Part shown: one piece after another, positions 28,244-38,268 of the stretch
Position numbering within the stretch: the first letter of the stretch is position 1
Layout: every line of letters starts with the position of its first letter
NCBI GenBank assembly: GCA_023150555.1
Contig: JAKLKQ010000011.1
Span: 62,001 to 126,000 of the forward strand
Length of the DNA stretch: 64,000 bases
Origin: Planctomycetota bacterium
Lineage (GTDB): Bacteria > Planctomycetota > SZUA-567 > H5-PLA8
Reading direction: 5' to 3'
The notes under the pieces: generated by a model
The model's database searches: none
Told to the model about the DNA's origin: nothing
The model's input: only the letters and a program-made list of their open reading frames with translations
Translations under genes and position numbers: made by a program

Positions 28244-28647
28244 CCGGCGAATCCACCGTTTGGAGGTGCTCGGAAATCCGTTTCGTAGTATGTGAGCGAG
28301 ATGATCTTCCACGCGCTTTCGTCGGTTCGAATAATGGTGAACCGATCGATCCCGGTGCTTACCCGCTCGCCTTCGCGCAGCCTCCAGTGAACCACGGCGC
28401 TTGCGTCCAGCGGGCCTTCCTGCACGACGCTGTCGATCCGGCTTTCCTCCACCAGGCCGTGGCTCTCCTTGATGAAATGCTCCTGCTGTCGAAGAAACGC
28501 TTCGGCATCGAGCGCATGATCCACCTTTCCGTGGTCCACGTGAATAACGCGCGCCTTGGGATGAAAATGAGTGCGGTAAAGCGAGGCCAGATAGAACTCG
28601 GATTGCTCAGACTGTTTTTCCTAGAGATAATACCGGTCTGCTTGGCA
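28183..28647 (-). pseudogene. SnoaL-like (NTF2-fold) gene remnant
   Basis: On the minus strand a frame reads VVQEGPLDASAVVHWRLREG...DRFTIIRTDESAWKIISLTYYETD, which looks like the C-terminal sheet of a SnoaL/ketosteroid-isomerase-like domain. Protein-like sequence continues upstream of the only usable start (GTG at 28539) as SEFYLASLYRTHFHPKARV, back to an in-frame TAG (28621-28623), beyond which CQADRYYL continues in the same frame before a second stop. No start lies between. I read this as a gene broken at its 5' end, although a functional short form from the GTG cannot be excluded. Its 3' end overlaps the end of the adaptor gene by about 60 bases. Confidence 0.45.
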
Positions 28648-28749
28648 TCCGTTTGCTCACAGCCCAGTTGCGCCTACCATAGAAGCCCATGGTACGTAAT
28701 GCTTTTCTTGCGTTGTTCGAACGGACCTGCCGGATTGGGAGTACAACCC

Positions 28750-30726
28750 ATGAAATGGATCAAGTGTGAAGCCGGGGAGTTCTTCGCAACGAAGCTGGAA
28801 GCGCCGGGATTCTACCTGGTCCCCTTCGCGCTTTTGGTACTGGGCGTGGTACTGGCCCTAGGCCGGGCAGCGGCCGCCGAAGGCGAGCCCGCCATGGACG
28901 GCGTGCAGATTTGGACCTGCGGCTATACGGAAACGGTTAATCAGGGCGACTTTTCCGGCCCGAATTACGACAAGATCAAGCCGTTGTCGCTGATGGGTGT
29001 TCGCAATGGCGTATTTTCGTGTTGGGTCGCGGCCACCTGTTCCATGGGGCCGATCGAAGGTCTTAAGGCTACGGCGTCGGACCTGGTGTCGGCGGATGGC
29101 AATGCCAAGATCCCGGTCTCCTGCATTCAAGTCCGTTTCGCCCTCAAAGCGGCAGAGGATCAGTGCGGCTTGCCGCCGTACCGCTTTGACGCCCTGCTGC
29201 CGGCCGCGCCCGATGAGATCCCCATGGTCGACATGAAGCCCTGGCGGCAATGGAAGCCCAAGATCGAAGGGCCCGTAGCGACAATGCCGATCTGGGTAAC
29301 CGTGCGGATACCTGCCGACGCCCAGGCGGCGGAGTACTCGGGCGCCCTGACGGTCACCGCAGATGGCAATCCGAAGATCAAGGTCCCGCTCAAGCTTAAG
29401 GTCTTCAATTGGACCCTTCCGGCGCCCAAGGACTTCCGGATCACCCACCTGGACTACCCGTCGGCTGAAAGCACCGCCAAGCACTACGAACTGGATCTGT
29501 GGTCGGACAAACACCTCGAATACATGGGCAAGTCCCTCGCGCTGATGGCCGAAGTGGGCGCACGCCGCGTCTGGATGGACCTGGCCATCAACTGGGCCGG
29601 TGGCAACGACGAGTCCGTTGTCCGGTGGATCAAGAACGCTGACGGGACCTACCGGCACGACTTCTCCGTCCTCGACAAGTACCTGGACGCGGTGGACAAG
29701 AGCATCGGCAAGCCGTTCCCCTTGCGCTTGAACTGCTGGGGGCAGATCAAAGCGGACAAGGAAGGCAAGATCGGCTGGTTCGGCCCAAACAGCGTTACCC
29801 TGCTGGATCCGGAGTCCGGAAAATTGGAACCGCTGGAAATGCCGCCGCCCACCGAGAGCATGCAGGAATGCGAGGCGTTCTGGCGCCCGGTGCTGTTGGA
29901 GATACGCAAGAAGATCGAAGCGCGCGGCTGGCTCGACGTCAGTTGCCTGGGCTACAACGACTACGCGGGCATTCCAACGCCGGCGACCGTCAGCATGGTC
30001 CACCGGATCTGGCCGGACGCCGTCTGGTCGAACACCTGCCACGGCGGCGCGATCGCAACGTTCCACGGCGTCGAGAAGGAAGTCACCATGCGCTGCCTGT
30101 ACGGCGAGTGCGTGTGGACCGAAGGCAAGATGACCGCGCGCGGTTATCGCGCCCTGCTGAACCGCGATCCCAAGGCTGGCATCTGGTGCGCGGATGCGCG
30201 CTGCCGGCACGGCGAGATGTACAACAAAATGGAGATGGCCATCTACCGGAACCTACCCGAAGAGGTGATCATGCGAGGCCAGGACGGCGTCGGGCAGCTG
30301 GGCGTGGATTTCTTCCCCTTCAAGAGCGGACGCGGCAAGAAGCAGGTACTCGGCAACAACCGCGGCGGCACGGGCCCGGTAAACAGCACGCAGGCGCTGC
30401 TGGCACCCGGCCCCGAGGGACCAGTGGGCACCGAACGCTACGAGATGTTCAGGGAGGGCGTACAGATCGGCGAGGCCTTGCTCTTCCTGGAGCGAACGCT
30501 CAAGGAAAACAAGATATCAGGCAAACTGGCCGAAGAGGTCAACGCCGAATTGAACGCGCGGGGCGAAGGCTTCCTCAAGCACTTTGCCGACTGCAACGTC
30601 CGCAACGACAAGGAACCCGACGCAACGTCCAAGCGCATCGGCGATTACCGGGTCGCCATGCGGGAGCGGGACCGGAGGCTGTTCGAACTCTGCGAGCAGG
30701 TAGCGGCAGCCTTGGGCGGCAAATAG
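28750..30726 (+). CDS. Secreted glycoside-hydrolase-like protein (GH123/DUF4091 type)
   Basis: The 658-residue protein has a hydrophobic anchor or signal segment at about 21-43. A beta-sandwich of about 140 residues follows (VQIWTCGYTETVNQGDF, SCIQVRF, PIWVTVRIPADAQAAEYSGALTVTADG), then a TIM-barrel-like region (FRITHLDYPSAESTAKHYELDLWSDKHLEYMGKSLALMAEVGARRVWMDLAINWAGG). This two-part plan matches GH123/DUF4091 proteins, whose characterised members act on N-acetylgalactosamine-containing glycans. I cannot confirm the catalytic Asp-Glu pair by eye. The ATG at 28750 has a GGGAG site; the longer frame from 28387 covers the SnoaL remnant and is rejected. Confidence 0.72.
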   Translation: MKWIKCEAGEFFATKLEAPGFYLVPFALLVLGVVLALGRAAAAEGEPAMDGVQIWTCGYTETVNQGDFSGPNYDKIKPLSLMGVRNGVFSCWVAATCSMGPIEGLKATASDLVSADGNAKIPVSCIQVRFALKAAEDQCGLPPYRFDALLPAAPDEIPMVDMKPWRQWKPKIEGPVATMPIWVTVRIPADAQAAEYSGALTVTADGNPKIKVPLKLKVFNWTLPAPKDFRITHLDYPSAESTAKHYELDLWSDKHLEYMGKSLALMAEVGARRVWMDLAINWAGGNDESVVRWIKNADGTYRHDFSVLDKYLDAVDKSIGKPFPLRLNCWGQIKADKEGKIGWFGPNSVTLLDPESGKLEPLEMPPPTESMQECEAFWRPVLLEIRKKIEARGWLDVSCLGYNDYAGIPTPATVSMVHRIWPDAVWSNTCHGGAIATFHGVEKEVTMRCLYGECVWTEGKMTARGYRALLNRDPKAGIWCADARCRHGEMYNKMEMAIYRNLPEEVIMRGQDGVGQLGVDFFPFKSGRGKKQVLGNNRGGTGPVNSTQALLAPGPEGPVGTERYEMFREGVQIGEALLFLERTLKENKISGKLAEEVNAELNARGEGFLKHFADCNVRNDKEPDATSKRIGDYRVAMRERDRRLFELCEQVAAALGGK

Positions 30727-30985
30727 CCGGTATACGCATCCGCTGGCGGTACCCTGACAGGCTCGACTTTAGCCACCTCACCCTTCAATGGTTGGGCAGT
30801 CTTCTCATATGTGGGGAAGGCTAATAGACAGACGCAACATCCCAGCTGTAGCACTCCCAAATCTTAGCGTTATTTCAGATTGAATATCTAATATATAGCT
30901 TATAGTATCTTCAAGACCCTGAATTACCAAACTTCTACCGCCCCTCTGGCCACAGCCGGGCAGGACCAATCAAGAGGAGTCGCGC

Positions 30986-33900
30986 GTGAGCTTTCCCAAA
31001 AAGGTCCTAGCAGATGCCAGCCTAAACACAAAGCCGGCCGAGCGGCTTGGTTACCTTGGCATGGCCTTGTTCGTTGGATCGCTGCTGCTGGCTCCCATAG
31101 AAAATGCGGAAGCGGCGACCATAACGGTCACCAATAATAATGACGATGGACCAGGCAGCCTCCGTCAAGCGGTGATGTCCGCTAACGAGATGAGAGGCCG
31201 AGACACGATCGTCTTCAGCTCAACCGTTACGGGCACCATTGCACTGTCTTCCGGCGAAATAGGGCTGTTTGACCCTGTAATTATCCAAGGGCCCGGTCGT
31301 GACGTGCTGACCATCGACAGCACGTTGTACTACTCTCGGATTTTCTATATCAATACCGACATCAAAATGCCGGTCAAAATATCAGGCCTCACGCTAACGG
31401 GTGGAGGCAAGTATGGACTCGATGGCGGCGCGATTCACGCTTTCTATTCAAACGTTCATGTATCAGACTGCACCGTGACTGGCAGTGGTGCCTATGTAGA
31501 GGGCGGCGGGATATTTTCCAAGAAAAGCACGCTTCATATTGACAACTGCACTTTCTCCAACAACGCTGCTTTTGGGGGTGGGGGCGGCGCCATTGCGGCC
31601 CATGATGGCGACGTAATCGTGACCAACTCCGAACTGACTGGGAATTACGCCTTCGTAGACGGAGGCGGTATTTACTTCGAGGGTTACCAATATGGTTATC
31701 ATTATCAAATTGAAGGCTCAGCCTTCCACTTGACCATTACCAATTCGACCATCACCGGCAATAGAACGAAATACTATGATGGCGGCGGGATTTATGCGCT
31801 ATCTGGGCTACTGACCATTACTGGCAGCACCTTCACGGATAACTACGCCGGCGACGACGGGGGCGCCATCGGGACGCACGAGATTGAACAGCTTGACATC
31901 ACCAACTGTACTTTCCTGCGCAATCATTCTAACGGGACCACTCCGCTTGGCGGCGGAGGCGCACTCAACATCCTGCACCTCCAGGGACCAGCCACCATTA
32001 CGGATTGCTTCATGGCCTACAACTCTGCCCAGGATAAAGGCGGCGCATTGTCCTTTGAAACTAACCGAACCGATGAACCCATCTTAATCAGCGATACGAA
32101 CCTATCGAACAACGACTCCTCTAATATCGGCGGCGGCATCTTTAGCCGAGGAGGAAATTTGGTGATTAGCGAATCGACAGTCACCGACAACAACGCAATA
32201 TACGATGGCGGAGGCATCTATTTCGACGGCTACCGAATTATCACTTACGGCTACTATTACACTTGCACCAGCGAAGCCGCCCATTTGACCATTGCCAACT
32301 CGACCATCTCAGGAAATATCTCGAATTCCCGTGATGGCGGCGGAATATACTGCAATGATGGAATATTGATGCTCACCCGCTGCACCTTCGACCGCAATTA
32401 CGCATGGGACGACGGAGGCGCAGTCGGGGCGAACGATCTTCACCATCTCGACATCACCAACTGCGAATTTCTGTACAATCGCTCCTACGGCATCAATTTC
32501 CGGGGCGGCGGCGGCGCCCTAAACATCCTGCACCTGCGCGGTCCGGGCGACATCGCTGATTCCACTATTTCGCATAACACGGCCAGCCACAAGGGCGGCG
32601 GGATTGCCTTCGAACATGTCCGTACTTCCGAACCCATCGTAATCAGTAATTCAAACATCGACGACAACAGCTCCTTCTACCGGGGCGGCGGCATTTGGAT
32701 CGGCGAAGGAAATCTGAACATCAGTGAATCGAGCGCCTCTGGCAACTATGCGATGAGGTTTGGCGGCGGGGTCTTCTTCGACAGCGACAACGAATTCTAC
32801 GCACTGACCGTCACCGGTTCCACCCTCTACCGCAACAGCACAGGCAACAATGATGGTGGCGCCGTCTTTTCCGAAGGCGGACTCCTTTCGTTCACAACCT
32901 GCCGTTTCCAGTACAACCACGCCAATGACGACGGTGGCGCTATAGGCGCCCTATTTGCGCCCCTGCTCGACATCTCCGACTGCACTTTCGATGGCAACGA
33001 ATCCAACGGCGGGGATTTCCTGGGGGGCGGCGGCGCCCTAGGGATGAAGCAGTTCAGAGGCGGCGGCACCATCCAGGATTCCACGTTCGTCCGTAACTTT
33101 GCACAACGAAAAGGCGGCGCGCTCTGCTTTGAGTTCGACGGCGGCAACCTAGCCATCACCCGCTCTACCATCTCCGGCAATGACACGTTCGTTAATGGCG
33201 GCGGCATCTACCAGAGCTATTACGGTCCCGGCGGGAGCAGCGGCCTGACCATCACCAATTCCACCATTTCGGGCAATTACGCGCGCAACAGCGGCGGCGC
33301 GATCGCCCTGGGCGTGACCACCGCGCCGACCCAGATTGCCGACTGCCTGATTAACGATAATTTTGCGATAACCGCTGGAGGCGGAATCTATTTCTACCGA
33401 CTCAGTGATTATTCCCCGCTCACCATCACCAATTCGGTGATTCACTCGAACGCATGCGTCGGCAACGGCGGCGGGATCGGCGGGCGAAGACTCGGCAATT
33501 TCTCCGACCTGACCTTGACCAACTGCACCGTCTCGTCCAACGGCACCTTTCAATACGATGGCGGAGGCCTAGCGATCTCCAGCGATTATATTTTTGCTCC
33601 AGTCGTCGTAGACAGGTGCCGATTCCTCGAAAATTTTTCTGACGAACGTGGCGGAGGCATCTTCTTCGATTTCAGGAACGACGGGCTGCTTCAGATCCGC
33701 AATACGACCATTGACGGCAATGAGGCCTACGAAGGCGGCGGCATTTATTTCTACTGCAACAATTCGGGATTGGCTGACCAAGCCCTCGAAATCAGTACTT
33801 CGACGATCTCGAACAATTCCAGCTTCCGCAACGGCGGCGGCATTGCTTTCGCCTCTGATGACCCCGGTTTCCGGCTCACCAACACTACCGTCTCTGGCAA

Positions 33901-34984
33901 TTCGTCCTATTTTCCCGGCGGCGGGATGGCCGTTTACTTCTACGACCAGAACGCGGGGTGCTACATCCACAACTGCACCTTCCACAACAATTATTCGGCA
34001 GGGCCCGGCGGCGGCCTGTTCTTCACAGCTTACGATGGTGGCGGTATGGAAATGATGAGTTCCATCATTGCCGGCAATTCTACCGACTCTTTCGCCCGGG
34101 ATGTCTACTTCCCCGACACCTATCTCTTTACGGTCTACAACCTGATTGGAAACGGCGTAGCCCATGTAGACTCCCACAACTATGGCCCGAGCCTGAACTC
34201 CAACATCTTCTACACAAGCCCCTACCTTTACGAATTGGCCAACAACGGCGGTCCGACCAAGACCCACAAGTTGACCGTGAGCAGCCCGGCCATCGACGCC
34301 GGCGTCAATGCGGCCGACTCGATCTTCGACCAGCGTGGGTCCAGCTTCCCGCGCAACGTCGGCGGTCTGGTCGACATCGGCGCCTTCGAACTGAATCCCG
34401 ACGAAGTCCTGCCGAACGAAGAACAGTTCTTCGGCTTCGGCCCGGACAGCGACGGCGACGGCTTCTCCGACGATGCCGAGGAAGCTGCGGGCACCGACCC
34501 CGACGATCCGACGGAAACACCCCTGGGCAAGTTCCTCACCAGCGAGGACCAGTTCGACGCCCTTTCCATCCTGAAGGCCCAGGTCACGCTCAATTTCGCC
34601 AAGCCCCTCAGCGATACCATCAAGCTCACGGGCCGTATCCAGCTGGCCGACGGCACGGACTTGAATGGTACCGAGGTATTGCTGGATATCGCCGGAAACT
34701 CCATCGCGTTCACGTTGGACGCTAAAGCCACCGGCGTGGCCGCCACCGGGAAGATCAAGTTCAAGGCGCCCAAAGGCGGCGTATCGACCTTCGGGCTCGT
34801 CATGAAGGGCAACTTCCAGACGGCCTTTGCCGCCAACGCCGACATGCAGAACGAGACGACGGCCAAGGTCGGCGAGGGCAAGATCGTCCGCGTGGCCATG
34901 GCCCTTGACGGCATCGGCGTCTTCCACGCGGATGCGGTGCTCAGCTACAAGGCGACGCAAGGCAAGGCCGGCAAGGCCAAGTAG
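30986..34984 (+). CDS. Large secreted right-handed beta-helix surface protein
   Basis: The 1332-residue protein has a hydrophobic export segment near residues 28-45 and then the TVTNNNDDGPGSLRQAVMSANE motif typical of large beta-helix (polymorphic outer-membrane-like) proteins. From about 130 to 1080 it repeats short coils of the form GGG[IA]-x-[IVF], with recurring ITNSTISGN and SxCTF units. The C-terminus carries a calcium-binding thrombospondin-3-like stretch (DSDGDGFSDDAEEAAGTDPDDP, about 1152-1173) and a final beta-rich domain. It is probably an adhesin or polysaccharide-binding surface protein. Codon use and base composition through the repeat region are clearly less GC-rich than neighbours, suggesting transfer or repeat-driven drift. 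It starts with GTG behind GAGGAG. Confidence 0.88.
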   Translation: MSFPKKVLADASLNTKPAERLGYLGMALFVGSLLLAPIENAEAATITVTNNNDDGPGSLRQAVMSANEMRGRDTIVFSSTVTGTIALSSGEIGLFDPVIIQGPGRDVLTIDSTLYYSRIFYINTDIKMPVKISGLTLTGGGKYGLDGGAIHAFYSNVHVSDCTVTGSGAYVEGGGIFSKKSTLHIDNCTFSNNAAFGGGGGAIAAHDGDVIVTNSELTGNYAFVDGGGIYFEGYQYGYHYQIEGSAFHLTITNSTITGNRTKYYDGGGIYALSGLLTITGSTFTDNYAGDDGGAIGTHEIEQLDITNCTFLRNHSNGTTPLGGGGALNILHLQGPATITDCFMAYNSAQDKGGALSFETNRTDEPILISDTNLSNNDSSNIGGGIFSRGGNLVISESTVTDNNAIYDGGGIYFDGYRIITYGYYYTCTSEAAHLTIANSTISGNISNSRDGGGIYCNDGILMLTRCTFDRNYAWDDGGAVGANDLHHLDITNCEFLYNRSYGINFRGGGGALNILHLRGPGDIADSTISHNTASHKGGGIAFEHVRTSEPIVISNSNIDDNSSFYRGGGIWIGEGNLNISESSASGNYAMRFGGGVFFDSDNEFYALTVTGSTLYRNSTGNNDGGAVFSEGGLLSFTTCRFQYNHANDDGGAIGALFAPLLDISDCTFDGNESNGGDFLGGGGALGMKQFRGGGTIQDSTFVRNFAQRKGGALCFEFDGGNLAITRSTISGNDTFVNGGGIYQSYYGPGGSSGLTITNSTISGNYARNSGGAIALGVTTAPTQIADCLINDNFAITAGGGIYFYRLSDYSPLTITNSVIHSNACVGNGGGIGGRRLGNFSDLTLTNCTVSSNGTFQYDGGGLAISSDYIFAPVVVDRCRFLENFSDERGGGIFFDFRNDGLLQIRNTTIDGNEAYEGGGIYFYCNNSGLADQALEISTSTISNNSSFRNGGGIAFASDDPGFRLTNTTVSGNSSYFPGGGMAVYFYDQNAGCYIHNCTFHNNYSAGPGGGLFFTAYDGGGMEMMSSIIAGNSTDSFARDVYFPDTYLFTVYNLIGNGVAHVDSHNYGPSLNSNIFYTSPYLYELANNGGPTKTHKLTVSSPAIDAGVNAADSIFDQRGSSFPRNVGGLVDIGAFELNPDEVLPNEEQFFGFGPDSDGDGFSDDAEEAAGTDPDDPTETPLGKFLTSEDQFDALSILKAQVTLNFAKPLSDTIKLTGRIQLADGTDLNGTEVLLDIAGNSIAFTLDAKATGVAATGKIKFKAPKGGVSTFGLVMKGNFQTAFAANADMQNETTAKVGEGKIVRVAMALDGIGVFHADAVLSYKATQGKAGKAK

Positions 34985-35033
34985 CCAACGGACCGGCCGT
35001 GTTCGAACAGCACATCATGACGTCCTCAGACCC

Positions 35034-35061
35034 ATTGGGCGCTCCAGACGGAGCGCCCAAT
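35034..35061 (+). terminator. Strong hairpin terminator after the beta-helix gene
   Basis: A perfect 12-base-pair stem (ATTGGGCGCTCC with GGAGCGCCCAAT) and a 4-base loop (AGAC) starts 50 bases after the stop of the beta-helix gene and is followed by CTTACTT. This is the clearest intrinsic-terminator-like hairpin I saw in the window. Confidence 0.75.
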
Positions 35062-35255
35062 CTTACTTCATGCCATGGCAGGCCTAACCGGTAATCTGTT
35101 TCAAACTAAGGTGTTACTGAAAGGCCGGGTCACGTTGGGGAGGGTTGCCGTGGCCGGGGTTCGGGGCAACTAAGCTGACATGGGTACCAGGCTATTTTTC
35201 CTGCAGGAAGGCCCATCGGCACGGTGTAGAAATAGAACCATTAAGGAGATTATTC

Positions 35256-38246
35256 ATGCGACTGAGCATTGGGACGGGTCTGGTGTTCCTGGCCTGCATG
35301 GCTGCGTTTGCCGCCGAGAAGGACGCCGCCCCGCGCAGTTATTCGTCGTATCAGGAGCAGGGACTCTCTCAGAGGCAGGAGACCTTCGAATTCGCGCAGA
35401 AACCAAAGGTTACTCGTTCCGGCGACCAGGTAACCATCACGTTTGAATCCAAAGGTTTCTGCGACGCAACCGTTGCGATCGAGGATACGCAGAAGAGGAT
35501 CCTTCGGCATCTGGCCAGCGGCGTTCTGGGCCCCTTGGCGCCTGAGCCCTTCCAGAAGAATGCCCTCAAGCAAACCCTCGTCTGGGATGGCAAGGACGAG
35601 CAGGGCGCTTACGTGGACGCCGTGGATTCACTGACCGTCCGGGTATCCCTGGGCTTGAAAGCGCAATACGAGCGGAACCTGATGTGGTGCCCGAAGAAAC
35701 GTGGACCCACGGCGGACTCCGGCTTAGGTCTGCTGCCGGTGGTGCTCGCGGCGAGTCCCGAGGGCGTTTATGCCTTCGACGGCGAGGCCGCCGGAGAACA
35801 CCTTGCGCTCTACGATCATGAAGGAAACTACGTACGCACGGTCTTTCCCTTTCCGGCCGACAAGGTCAGGGATGTGCGCGGGCTCAAGTTGCTTCCCGGC
35901 CAAAAGGAGCAGGTGGCCTGTCCTCTGCGGTGGAATTTCGATCTGGTGACCATGCTCACCACCGCCCATGAGGGTTACGGCGGGCAGTGGCCGTTCAGCA
36001 TCGGCTCCCATAACTACGGCATGCAAACCCTCGCGCTCGCGGTTTTCGGCAAACAGATCGTTCTTGGTGGATGGCGCCTGAACCGACTGGCTACGGACGG
36101 AACCTCGGGCGGAAAAGAATTCAGCGGCCCTCGGATCTCCTACGACGCAAGACTGCGTTACATGCACGAATTTCCGGGCGGGATACACCCAATTGGGCCA
36201 CGCAGCGCTGCAATCGACCCCAAAGGCGAGTGGCTCTACCTGACCGGCTATGTCTGGTCGAAGGCCTGGAACCAAAGCGGCTTGAACGGCGTGGTCCGCA
36301 TGCGCCTGGACGGCCAGGAAGCGCCGCAACCTTTCGCCGGAACAATGGAACAGGAGAAGTTTGACGTGGCCTGTACGGCCTTTGGAAGCCAGCCCTATAC
36401 CTCCGCCGGGAAGGATGACGCCCACCTCTGCATTCCGCTCGACGTGACCTGTGATGCCGAAGGCCGAGTTTACGTTTGCGACTACATGAACGACCGGATC
36501 CAGGTGTTCTCGCCCGAAGGAAAGGTGCTGAAGTCCCTGGCCACGCCAGGCCCCGTTCGCGCAATGATCCACCCCAACGGCAAGGAACTCTGGGTCTGCT
36601 CCTGGGTGGTCGGCAACGATTACTACGTTGCGGAATACGCCGACGCCCAGAAGAATTTCAAGACTTACAAGCAACTGCCCGCTACCCTCACCCAATACGA
36701 GATGCCCGACTGGTCCAAACCCGAAAAGGCGGTCAACCCCAAAAAGATCTCAGCTTACCCGCTGCCCCTCGAGGACATTCCCCCTGCGGCAGGGTCCTAC
36801 ATGGCCGTATCCCCGGTTGGCCTGCAAGCCCGGGTCACGGTCGACTTCTGGGCGAAGGAACCGCTCGTCTGGATCAGCGAGGGCAAGCGCGGGGGCGTAA
36901 CCTGGAACGGCAATATCCGGATCTTCGCGTTGCGCGGCGGAAAGCTCGAGCAGATCCGCGACTTTACGAAGGAAGTGCAACAGGACGATCCGCAGCCCCG
37001 GACGCCCTACCATGGCCGCCAGCGGCTCTACTTCGATCCCAAAAACGAGAAGTTGTACGTGGGCGAGCAGTTTCCAGACCCGTTGCACATCAAGTCCTTC
37101 TTCGAAGCCATCAAGCTCGATCCGGATTCCGGGAAAAGCGAGCTCGTCACACTGCCGTTCGACACGGAGGACATGGCCTTTGACATGGAGGGGCACGCGT
37201 ACCTCCGCACCATGACAAAGATCGTTCGGTACGATGCGCGATCCTGGCGGGAAGTGCCGTTCGATTACGGGCAGGAGGAAGAGAAACTCACCTACTCCGG
37301 CTCGAGTACAGGCCGTGCGGCACCCCAAGTGCTCTCGGCCATCGCGTGCCGCCTCGAGGGGAATTCCTCGAGCCAGTTCTACGGGATGTGGGTCTCGCCC
37401 AATGGAAATGTTGCGATCACCGGTTGCCATCGAAATCCCGCAGCCGACCGCAAAGACGATAAGAACACTGCGGCTGCAGGCGTGGAACGGTACGAGCCGC
37501 AGATCTATCCCGGCCGCCCGTGGGGGTCCTTCGTCCATATCTTTGACAAGTACGGCAAACAGGTCCTCGCCGACGCTCTTCCCGGGTCGAATTATTTCCA
37601 GGGCATCGCCATGGACCTAAACGATAACCTGTACATCCAGCACTCGGGCATGCCGCCATTGGACGGCAAGTTCCCGCCCAATGTCCATCGCGGGGCCTGT
37701 ACGCTGGTCAAGCTGCGCCCCCATGGCAAGTTCGTGGCCGCCGAAGGCGGGATCATCCCGCTTCCCCCCGCCTCACGACCCAATCGGCCGGTGGATTTCC
37801 TGAGCGACGGAGCTGCGGGCGTCTGGATCCAGGGGGCAGAATGGATGTACGGCGGCGTGGGCCTCAGCACCAAAGGCCTCTCCGGGCCCTGCCACTGTTT
37901 CGGGAACAGCCGGTTCGCCTTCGATTATTTCGCACGCTCGATCGTCTCGGAATTGGATCGCTATCGCCTCACCGTCCTGGACAGCAATGGGAACGTGATC
38001 CTGCGCATTGGCCGGTACGGAAACGCGGATGACGGCAAGCCTCTCGCAAACGAGAAGGCGTCGCCTGTTGCGCGCGCGCTCGGCGGCGACGAAGTTGCGC
38101 TGATGCAGGCGCTATACCTCGCGACCCAGACCGATCGGAGGATCTTCGTAGCCGATATCGGGAATTACCGAATCCTGAGCATAAAACTCGGCTACCATGC
38201 GGAAGAGGCGGTAGCCTTGAAAGACGTAAAGGCCGGTGGAGAATAA
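35256..38246 (+). CDS. Secreted NHL-repeat beta-propeller protein
   Basis: The 996-residue protein has a signal peptide (MRLSIGTGLVFLACMAAFAA), an FlgD-like Ig segment (about 48-135: VTITFESKGFCDATVAIEDTQKRILRHL ... LVWDGKDEQGAYVDAVDSLTVRV), and a large propeller region with NHL-type blades such as VYVCDYMNDRIQVFSPEGKVLKSL (about 407-430), LYVGEQF and RIFVADIGNYRILSIKLGY near the end. NHL propellers bind proteins, glycans or nucleic acids, or serve as secreted lyase scaffolds; no catalytic residues are evident. The ATG at 35256 follows an AAGGAG site. It is preceded by a terminator and so is probably a single transcription unit. Confidence 0.82.
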   Translation: MRLSIGTGLVFLACMAAFAAEKDAAPRSYSSYQEQGLSQRQETFEFAQKPKVTRSGDQVTITFESKGFCDATVAIEDTQKRILRHLASGVLGPLAPEPFQKNALKQTLVWDGKDEQGAYVDAVDSLTVRVSLGLKAQYERNLMWCPKKRGPTADSGLGLLPVVLAASPEGVYAFDGEAAGEHLALYDHEGNYVRTVFPFPADKVRDVRGLKLLPGQKEQVACPLRWNFDLVTMLTTAHEGYGGQWPFSIGSHNYGMQTLALAVFGKQIVLGGWRLNRLATDGTSGGKEFSGPRISYDARLRYMHEFPGGIHPIGPRSAAIDPKGEWLYLTGYVWSKAWNQSGLNGVVRMRLDGQEAPQPFAGTMEQEKFDVACTAFGSQPYTSAGKDDAHLCIPLDVTCDAEGRVYVCDYMNDRIQVFSPEGKVLKSLATPGPVRAMIHPNGKELWVCSWVVGNDYYVAEYADAQKNFKTYKQLPATLTQYEMPDWSKPEKAVNPKKISAYPLPLEDIPPAAGSYMAVSPVGLQARVTVDFWAKEPLVWISEGKRGGVTWNGNIRIFALRGGKLEQIRDFTKEVQQDDPQPRTPYHGRQRLYFDPKNEKLYVGEQFPDPLHIKSFFEAIKLDPDSGKSELVTLPFDTEDMAFDMEGHAYLRTMTKIVRYDARSWREVPFDYGQEEEKLTYSGSSTGRAAPQVLSAIACRLEGNSSSQFYGMWVSPNGNVAITGCHRNPAADRKDDKNTAAAGVERYEPQIYPGRPWGSFVHIFDKYGKQVLADALPGSNYFQGIAMDLNDNLYIQHSGMPPLDGKFPPNVHRGACTLVKLRPHGKFVAAEGGIIPLPPASRPNRPVDFLSDGAAGVWIQGAEWMYGGVGLSTKGLSGPCHCFGNSRFAFDYFARSIVSELDRYRLTVLDSNGNVILRIGRYGNADDGKPLANEKASPVARALGGDEVALMQALYLATQTDRRIFVADIGNYRILSIKLGYHAEEAVALKDVKAGGE

Positions 38247-38268
38247 CAAAGCCACCAAGGAAAATGGG

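Noticed and set aside
31100-34200. CRISPR or tandem DNA repeat array
   Set aside because: The repetition is at the protein level (beta-helix coils) with diverged DNA, not spaced identical repeats.
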